From NCBI GenBank assembly GCA_023381645.1, contig JAMCRJ010000055.1, positions 124,001 to 188,000 on the forward strand: a DNA stretch of 64,000 nucleotides. Direction: 5' to 3'. The position numbers were made by a program, and so were the translations under genes. The notes under the pieces are model-generated. The model had not been told where the DNA came from. It searched no databases and was given only the letters and a program-made list of their open reading frames with translations. This DNA comes from Gammaproteobacteria bacterium (GTDB lineage: Bacteria; Pseudomonadota; Gammaproteobacteria; Acidithiobacillales; Acidithiobacillaceae). Shown piece after piece: positions 59,129 through 64,000 of this stretch (position 1 is its first letter; every line of letters starts with the position of its first letter).

Positions 59129-59821
59129 TCATCGCCATAGACCTAGTGCTTGGAGTGTAATCCTCAACTTGAAGCCGATCTTCGACCTCAAAATCATCAG
59201 GTAGTGGCTAATGAAAGGCCATATATGGCCATCCTGGAATTGACGAACTGTGTTTGGGAGTGTCCATCTCAGCGCCGCCTCGATCGCATTAACTTGATCG
59301 CCAGAGGCCTCATACAGATTTCCATTGATATCTTCGAAGCAAAGATCGTATTTGTATCTCTGGCGTAAAAGGTTCGACCCAGGAACGACAGGAATAACAT
59401 CTGACAGGATTTTTTCGTCGCTAGTGCCCTGCACGGGGAACTCAAAAATTATCTGCGTCGCTTTTGCTTCTCGGGGGGCCAACGCGATTGGCAAAGACAG
59501 CAGTTGTTTCGAAGAAGTTTCATACACGGAAACGCCCCCGAAGCCAAACCGAAGATATGAGGTCTTGGCTTTTTTTCCCCATACGACCAAACAGATTTTC
59601 GAGACGGTATTTGGATCAAGGCTCTTGTTCTTGATTACCCCAGACACCTCGTATCGGTACTGATGAATACCATCAAGCTGAATATGCTGACCACTGCTTC
59701 CATGGAACTCAAATGCAATCCTGGGTCGACTTCTTAAATTCTGAAACATAAGATAGGGTAATGCCAGCAGCCCACAGAATGAGCCGATTTTGTCCATGGC
59801 ATCTAGCACGTCAACTGTCAT
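59129..59821 (-). CDS. Membrane-anchored hypothetical protein, transposon cargo
   Basis: This 230-residue protein has an N-terminal hydrophobic segment (IGSFCGLLALPYLMFQNLRS), a beta-rich domain (RPRIAFEFHGSSGQHIQLDG, YRYEVSGVIKNKSLDPNTVS) and a helical end. GGGGAG precedes the ATG. It is 83 bp upstream of the DUF3825 gene and probably co-expressed. A membrane component beside a nucleotide or RNA-type protein would fit a defence module, but this is unproven. Confidence 0.65.
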   Translation of the reverse strand: MTVDVLDAMDKIGSFCGLLALPYLMFQNLRSRPRIAFEFHGSSGQHIQLDGIHQYRYEVSGVIKNKSLDPNTVSKICLVVWGKKAKTSYLRFGFGGVSVYETSSKQLLSLPIALAPREAKATQIIFEFPVQGTSDEKILSDVIPVVPGSNLLRQRYKYDLCFEDINGNLYEASGDQVNAIEAALRWTLPNTVRQFQDGHIWPFISHYLMILRSKIGFKLRITLQALGLWR

Positions 59822-60426
59822 TCGCTCCCCTTCCTTCTCGCTGGGAACTAACGTGAATTCGACTGTGCTAGGAGTGCGTCATAACAAATGACGGTGCGGC
59901 ACAATCTGACAGGCGCTCCTCTTGTCGAACTGCGTAAAACATCAGCGTGTGAGACCTTATGCATCAAACTGTCCCATGGTGCTGATTCTGGAAGCTGTGG
60001 TATGCCAACTATTACTGGATTTTCTGCACGCATGAATGAAGCTAACATGGGACAAAAAGTTAACAATCATTTCGACGACCTCCATCCATGCAGAATATCC
60101 ATCCCTCTCATCTGTAATCTCCAGAATGGCAAGGACTCAAGTAACACCTTACTCGGATCAATGCTGGAACGATGTGGTGATCATAGTACAAATATGTCGG
60201 TTCCGTCATCCAGTAAGTTGCGCATAGGGCGCCGGAGTCAAGTGTTATCCAATGACGGCTATCAGTCTTTAACTGTCATCAGATCATAGAGAATACTACG
60301 GCAGCCAGTCGTCCGTGAGCAAGGCCTCGCCGAGGACCGCCACCCCATGACCATGCCTGCATTATTCGCGGTAGCGTCGGGCGCGTCTGTCAAGCAGTTC
60401 CAGCCCCCCGTAATTCAGAGGAAACG
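59822..60426. other. Right part of the transposon, no supported gene
   Basis: A 133-codon plus-strand frame (59888-60289) has no RBS and atypical composition. It may be remnant sequence from the original insertion element. The last 100 bp lead into the right terminal repeat. Confidence 0.45.
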
Positions 60427-60454
60427 CAGGATGATACTTTTTTGTCCGTCAACA

Positions 60455-60651
60455 AGACGGTCCGGATGCCCATGATTCGGGATACCGAAAAACCGCAGAA
60501 TAGCCTGCGGAGAACGCCCGTCCTGCACCAACGTGCGTATTCTGAGCATGTCTCCCAGATATTCAGAACCCTGATCGTTCAGCGCTTCCTGCTTCCAACG
60601 CTCGCAAGCCGGCACAAAGAAATTTCCAGAATCGAACGGCAACTGTCGCAT
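60455..60651 (-). pseudogene. 5' part of a small gene split by the transposon
   Basis: The ATG at 60651, 4 bp after the SIMPL gene stop and preceded by AGAGGTGAGG, starts MRQLPFDSGNFFVPACERWK, then GSEYLGDMLRIRTLVQDGRS and stops being native at NHGHPDR. In its present state it runs 13 codons into the transposon end. The 3' part is at 55510-55716. Family not recognised. Confidence 0.83.
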
Positions 60652-60655
60652 CACC

Positions 60656-61339
60656 TCACCTCTCACAATAAGCATTGCCCCCAACCACCACCCGGCCCCT
60701 TTCTGTCCCACCACGACCCACCACCGGCCCGGGAACGGCCCGGGCGGCCATGGCCATGACCGGCATCGGTCGCGCCAACGGGACGATATTCGTTTTGATG
60801 AAGACCTGTCCCAAGCGCACCCCCTTGTAGCCCAGTGCAGCGCAATTCTGCTGCGCTTCTTTCCGGTACCGGCGCAGCCCCCGCAACTCGGCCGCTCTCC
60901 GTGCCTTGTGTACGGCGGCAGGACGCGCTGCATAATGCATCCCGACCAGGCGCAACCGGGATTGCAACGTGCCCAGCAAGGGGAGCAACGCGGCCGGATC
61001 CGGGCTTTGCACAGCCAGGTCTTCCCGTACCAGCCAGAGCGCACCGGACTGGCCTGTCGCCTGCGTCTGGCACCCGGCGCTCCGCCAGGTATTCCCAGGC
61101 ACCGATTGCAGCCGGGCTTTTGCCCAGGCCACGTCCTGATTGACCATGGCGGCCAGCTTCGCCGGGTTTTTCCCCGATGCCTCCGCCTGCAGATCGGCAT
61201 GCAGCACCGTCCTGGGCACCCGATAATGTGTCACCACATGAAAATTGACGCTGGCCGGGCCTGGCGCTGGTGTCGGCACCTGCGCCGCAGCGAGACTCGG
61301 CAACCCCAAAAGCAGCCACAGCAGTTGCGCGCGCCTCAT
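60656..61339 (-). CDS. SIMPL-domain periplasmic protein
   Basis: This 227-residue exported protein has a signal (LWLLLGLPSLAAAQ) and SIMPL/DUF541-like features (NFHVVTHYRVPRTVLHADLQ, RYRKEAQQNCAALGYKGVRL, GQVFIKTNI). These proteins form periplasmic oligomers of unclear function. It overlaps the upstream phospholipase D-like gene by 4 bp (ATGA), so the two are co-translated. Confidence 0.72.
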   Translation of the reverse strand: MRRAQLLWLLLGLPSLAAAQVPTPAPGPASVNFHVVTHYRVPRTVLHADLQAEASGKNPAKLAAMVNQDVAWAKARLQSVPGNTWRSAGCQTQATGQSGALWLVREDLAVQSPDPAALLPLLGTLQSRLRLVGMHYAARPAAVHKARRAAELRGLRRYRKEAQQNCAALGYKGVRLGQVFIKTNIVPLARPMPVMAMAARAVPGPVVGRGGTERGRVVVGGNAYCER

Positions 61340-62229
61340 GCCGGCCCCGCCGCTTTCCAGTCCCGCGCAAACTGCGCCTGCAACATGGAAATGTCTCTGG
61401 AATTGTTCAGGATCAGCCCCATTTCCCGGTTCATCTGAAGCGACGAAACACTGTAATTTTCGCTCCCCACAAAAGCGTAATGGCTCGAAATCTCGGCTTT
61501 CGCGTGCATGTAGATCGGTTTCTTTGGCAACAGCCGTACATGCACCCCGTGCTGCATCAGAAAGTCCACATTGCGTTTGTCCTGGGCGCTGATGCTGGAT
61601 GGTAAAATCACCCAGGCCTGCGCACCCTTGGCGGCGATGGCGTTGAGCATTTCCCGATCATCACCCATCTCCTCGCTCTCGATCTCCACGGTACCTGGCT
61701 GGCGGATGACAGCCAGCATTTGTGCCGCCGACGTGCCGGGAGATAGGACCAGCACCCGATGCGCCCAGGCCGGGGCCCGTTGATTGGTCCAGTCGGCCGC
61801 AAATACCGCATTGGCCGCCCGAACGATGTTGGGGTTACTGGTGACGTCCAGGTACTCCCGGTTGCGATGAAAGGCGCTCCAGTCGAAGTTGGCCGTGCCG
61901 ATTTCGCATTCTCGGGTATCACACACGTACTTGGCGTGATCGAAGACGTACCGGCCAGGGGCCGCCTCAAAGCGTGGCGGTGCCCAGTGCAATGCAGCGC
62001 CCGTGGCCTGCACAGCACGAACCTCCTTCTGGATCATCCAGGGCTTCATGCCATATGGATGCTCGTCCAGAATCACCCGCACCGTCACACCGCGCGCATG
62101 AGCATCCCGCAGAGCGTTCAGAATAGGCCTGCTGGACAGATAGTACACATTCAGGCTGACCTCGCGCCGGGCGCTGGAGATCACCTGGACGATGGGTGTG
62201 GGGCCGGCATACGGTTCTGTGAAAAGCAT
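61336..62229 (-). CDS. Phospholipase D-like protein
   Basis: This 297-residue protein has two HKD motifs: RYVFDHAKYVCDTRECEIGT with ANFDW, and YMHAKAEISSHYAFVGSENY. The N-terminal part (QVISSARREVSLNVYYLSSR) fits the family. No signal peptide is evident. PLD-like proteins on plasmids include nucleases (Nuc/EDR-type) and lipases, and the substrate cannot be told from sequence. Both catalytic His and Lys are present in each half. Confidence 0.9.
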   Translation of the reverse strand: MLFTEPYAGPTPIVQVISSARREVSLNVYYLSSRPILNALRDAHARGVTVRVILDEHPYGMKPWMIQKEVRAVQATGAALHWAPPRFEAAPGRYVFDHAKYVCDTRECEIGTANFDWSAFHRNREYLDVTSNPNIVRAANAVFAADWTNQRAPAWAHRVLVLSPGTSAAQMLAVIRQPGTVEIESEEMGDDREMLNAIAAKGAQAWVILPSSISAQDKRNVDFLMQHGVHVRLLPKKPIYMHAKAEISSHYAFVGSENYSVSSLQMNREMGLILNNSRDISMLQAQFARDWKAAGPA

Positions 62230-62241
62230 GAGAGTTTCCTT

Positions 62242-62511
62242 TCAGGTTGGGCTAGAGATCTGGGTCGGTATTTTCCGAGACTTCCGGATTTCGACTTTGA
62301 CCGGTGGCCGGCTGGGAACAATACGTTCCTGGACTTGCTCCACGGGCAAATCCAGATCGCGCGGATAATAAAACCGGCCTATGTGCTCACCGGTAACCGG
62401 ACAAGCACCCTCACCGCCGCAGCATAATGGATCCGGCTGGTTGACCGGATCCTGATTTCGCGGACGCCGCACGCCGTATTGGGGCGCGTGGACTATTTTC
62501 GTCAAATCCAA
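62242..62511 (-). CDS. Small hypothetical protein, possible gene
   Basis: This ~89-residue frame starts with TTG just overlapping the zinc-ribbon gene's stop: DLTKIVHAPQYGVRRPRNQD, then PLCCGGEGACPVTGEHIGRF and a basic end. Two Cys pairs may bind metal. It has no known family; the start is uncertain (a second TTG lies 6 bp on). Confidence 0.5.
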   Translation of the reverse strand: MDLTKIVHAPQYGVRRPRNQDPVNQPDPLCCGGEGACPVTGEHIGRFYYPRDLDLPVEQVQERIVPSRPPVKVEIRKSRKIPTQISSPT

Positions 62512-62512
62512 A

Positions 62513-62767
62513 TCAAAGCCCCTTGATGTACTTGAACGAGGTTTCGTGGCACTGCGGGCAGACAAACACCTGCACGACCATCTTCTTCTCGAATGCCTCC
62601 TCCCCGTCGCTGGCCAGTTGCCCGCCCAACATGGCGGCACCGGCGCCAAGCATCCCAGTCAAACCACCCATACGAATGCCGTGGGTCCCCATATCCTGCA
62701 TCTGCGTCTGGCAACAGGGACACTGCGCCTGCATCACTTGCTGATGATTTTCTCCAAATCCGAACAT
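62513..62767 (-). CDS. Zinc-ribbon protein
   Basis: This 84-residue protein has Cys pairs CPCC near the N-terminus and CPQC near the C-terminus (VFVCPQCHETSFKYIKGL), separated by a Gly/Met-rich hydrophobic middle (GGLTGMLGAGAAMLGGQL). It is probably a small metal-binding or membrane-associated protein. It starts 2 bp after the MazG-like gene's stop. Confidence 0.7.
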   Translation of the reverse strand: MFGFGENHQQVMQAQCPCCQTQMQDMGTHGIRMGGLTGMLGAGAAMLGGQLASDGEEAFEKKMVVQVFVCPQCHETSFKYIKGL

Positions 62768-62769
62768 CG

Positions 62770-63444
62770 TTACGCACTCCTCTTCAGTTGTGAAAGATAT
62801 CGCTTGATCATGGGCTCGGGTTTCCAATAGCCAGGCCCCTTCAACACCTTGCCGCGCTCGTCGTAAATCGGTTTCCCGTCCGCGCCAAGCTTGCTGAAAT
62901 TCGATTCCATAATGATGTTCAGAATCGCCCAGTAATCGAAGTCTTCGAATCCTCTGCCCAGGGCGGCAAATCCGGCGACCGCCACTTCGGTGATGGCGAT
63001 GGGCAAATGCCGTGGGTCTGTGCTGGTTTCATCCAGATGCCGCCGCGCGTGATCGTCTACGACGCGCACGATCATCGCGAGATCTTGCCCTGCCCCTTTT
63101 TGGGCCACCTCGCTCAACCCCTCCAACAGCGGATCCAGCACATCCCGTCCGGGCGCGAAGATCAAGTCTGGGAAGGCATCATACTTCAATGCCTCACTGG
63201 CACAGTACACCATGAGATCCCCCAGCCAGTCGCATAGAGCGGTCTCATGATCCAGTCGATCAGGTCCCAGCAGGATTTCGCGGCTTTCCTCAATCTCCTC
63301 ACTCAAAATGTCCTGAAACTGGGCGGGGCGGGCCGGAAATTCGTCCGTCTTCTCCCAAGTTTCCTTCCCGACAGGCAGCCGATACATGCTATTGAAAGCC
63401 CGAATCGCGTTCTCAAATGTTCCTGCATTTTGCACCTTATCCAC
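62770..63444 (-). CDS. MazG-like/PRA-PH family nucleotide pyrophosphohydrolase
   Basis: This 224-residue protein has an N-terminal helical domain with acidic metal-binding residues (ILSEEIEESREI, ALCDWLGDLMVYCASEALKY) and a C-terminal SNFSKLGADGKPIYDERGKV followed by LKGPGYWKPEP, a signature I know from MazG-like all-alpha NTP pyrophosphatases. Two such halves may be present. These enzymes hydrolyse NTPs to NMP and PPi, cleaning the pool or modulating replication. It is common on phages and plasmids. Confidence 0.85.
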   Translation of the reverse strand: MDKVQNAGTFENAIRAFNSMYRLPVGKETWEKTDEFPARPAQFQDILSEEIEESREILLGPDRLDHETALCDWLGDLMVYCASEALKYDAFPDLIFAPGRDVLDPLLEGLSEVAQKGAGQDLAMIVRVVDDHARRHLDETSTDPRHLPIAITEVAVAGFAALGRGFEDFDYWAILNIIMESNFSKLGADGKPIYDERGKVLKGPGYWKPEPMIKRYLSQLKRSA

Positions 63445-63456
63445 TCAAAACTCCTT

Positions 63457-64000
63457 TTACCCGTGATAAAACCCGTTTTCCAACAAGAACAGTCCGCTGG
63501 CGACAATGATAAACACCATCCCCCACCGGTACAGCAACGCCCGCTGTGTAGGCTTTAGCTGGATGCCGAACGCCGGCAGATAGCTTTCAACGATCTTCCA
63601 GCCATCCAGGGGCGGGATCGGGATGAGATTGACCGCCGCCAGCGCATAATTGGCGATCCCCATGATCACAAAAGCCTGCGCCCAATTGTTGGGGATGGGC
63701 AGCATCGCCAGAACGCTGAACACGGCGCCCATGAACACCGATGCCACGGGCCCCGCCAGAAAAATGATCCGCCACTGCATCGGACTTGCCATGGATTCGG
63801 TGAACCGCGCGTAGCCCCATATCGGCAAAATGCCCAGAGATAACCTGCCCCGCCGGTAAAACACCCCGATGCCCGCCTTGACCTCCAGAAGCGCGTCATC
63901 CCCCAACAGCTTTCGTATCGCCCAGGCGTGTCCCAGCTCATGGACCAGCATGGACAGGTCGAACAGCAAGAGCACGAAAAGCACAGCGAAGGGAAAGGCC
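63457..64000 (-). CDS. M50-family (site-2-protease-like) membrane protease, possibly cut by window edge
   Basis: HELGH sits in the first helix (LSMLVHELGHAWAIRKLL). The second metal motif lies in NLIPIPPLDGWKIV. Several membrane helices follow (IIFLAGPVASVFMGAVFSVL; GMVFIIVASGLFLLENGF). The frame is open to the end of the window; the first possible start inside is GTG at 63984. It would cleave transmembrane substrates such as anti-sigma factors. Confidence 0.85.
   Translation of the reverse strand, partial: AFPFAVLFVLLLFDLSMLVHELGHAWAIRKLLGDDALLEVKAGIGVFYRRGRLSLGILPIWGYARFTESMASPMQWRIIFLAGPVASVFMGAVFSVLAMLPIPNNWAQAFVIMGIANYALAAVNLIPIPPLDGWKIVESYLPAFGIQLKPTQRALLYRWGMVFIIVASGLFLLENGFYHG

Larger units (their letters stand above)
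55717..60454. mobile_element. 4.7 kb non-autonomous transposon with IS21-like ends and AT-rich cargo
   Basis: The left end TGTTAACGGACAAAAAAGTA (then TCATCCTG, 55717-55744) and the right end (60427-60454) are inverted copies matching at 27 of 28 bases, and begin TG and end CA. A 5 bp duplication, AGACG, flanks both (55712-55716, 60455-60459). Extra partial copies of the end sequence lie inside the left end at about 55796 and 55843, like the multiple transposase sites of IS21-family ends. No transposase gene is inside. The cargo is a KAP-like NTPase, a DUF3825 protein and a membrane protein. Confidence 0.9.

Noticed and set aside
59888..60289. 133-codon plus-strand frame in the transposon
   Set aside because: It has no ribosome-binding site, no recognisable domain and unusual composition; kept only as unannotated sequence.
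1..64000. Relaxase, TraD coupling protein, oriT, integrase, replication initiator
   Set aside because: Looked for on both strands and not seen; the element type therefore stays undecided.

Overview
The window reads as the transfer region of a conjugative element (ICE or plasmid) with an F-type type IV secretion system (T4SS). The DNA is GC-rich, and nearly all genes lie on the minus strand. The protein style (many TTG starts, many Dsb-like folds, many toxin-antitoxin pairs) and the IscB/TnpB load suggest an acidophilic proteobacterium of the Acidithiobacillus kind. That assignment is an inference from memory, not a match. No relaxase, coupling protein (TraD), integrase or replication initiator is visible, so plasmid versus ICE cannot be decided.

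Layout. 0-2.9 kb holds an IscB gene cut by the window edge with its upstream RNA, a lipoprotein and a MazEF pair. 2.9-28.1 kb is the first transfer block. Read 3' to 5' on the + strand it carries traN, traU, a trbC-traW fusion, a degenerate DsbG, a pilin-like domain fused to a Cys-rich exodomain, a TraF-type signal peptidase, trbI, traC, a DsbA-like protein, a GspE/PilB-like ATPase with an intein in its Walker A loop, a TnpB element, a P-loop ATPase, dsbG, two tandem pilins, traV, traB, traK, traE, traL and four membrane or envelope genes. 28.2-36.7 kb is accessory: a complete IscB with its RNA, several toxin-antitoxin loci, an IHF/HU-like protein, and a TnpB element that splits a putative toxin gene. 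37-44 kb is the second transfer block (traG, traH, traF, lytic transglycosylase). 44-55 kb holds a highly translated unknown gene, membrane protease-like genes, a third TnpB, a TPR-sulfotransferase, a RecD2 helicase and a primase zinc-finger protein. 55.1-64 kb holds a SET-domain gene, a 4.7 kb transposon with perfect hallmarks (27/28 terminal inverted repeats and a 5 bp target duplication) carrying an AT-rich KAP-like NTPase, a DUF3825 gene and a membrane protein, and then SIMPL, phospholipase D-like, MazG-like and M50 genes.

How the parts work together. TraB/K/V form the envelope core, TraC powers assembly, TraA pilins form the fibre, and TraU, TrbC-TraW, TraF, TraH, TraN and TraG do pilus extension and mating-pair stabilisation. 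Thioredoxin-fold proteins mature the very Cys-rich exported parts. A 9-base box, TAGTATATT, occurs 14 times (13 exact). Twelve copies lie 6-37 bp upstream of a start codon, which points to one regulator or promoter class controlling the transfer genes and at least one tnpB.

Most unusual: the intein-split ATPase, the shared box, the pilin-exodomain fusion, two CRISPR-repeat-like mini-arrays with no cas genes, and the cargo transposon.
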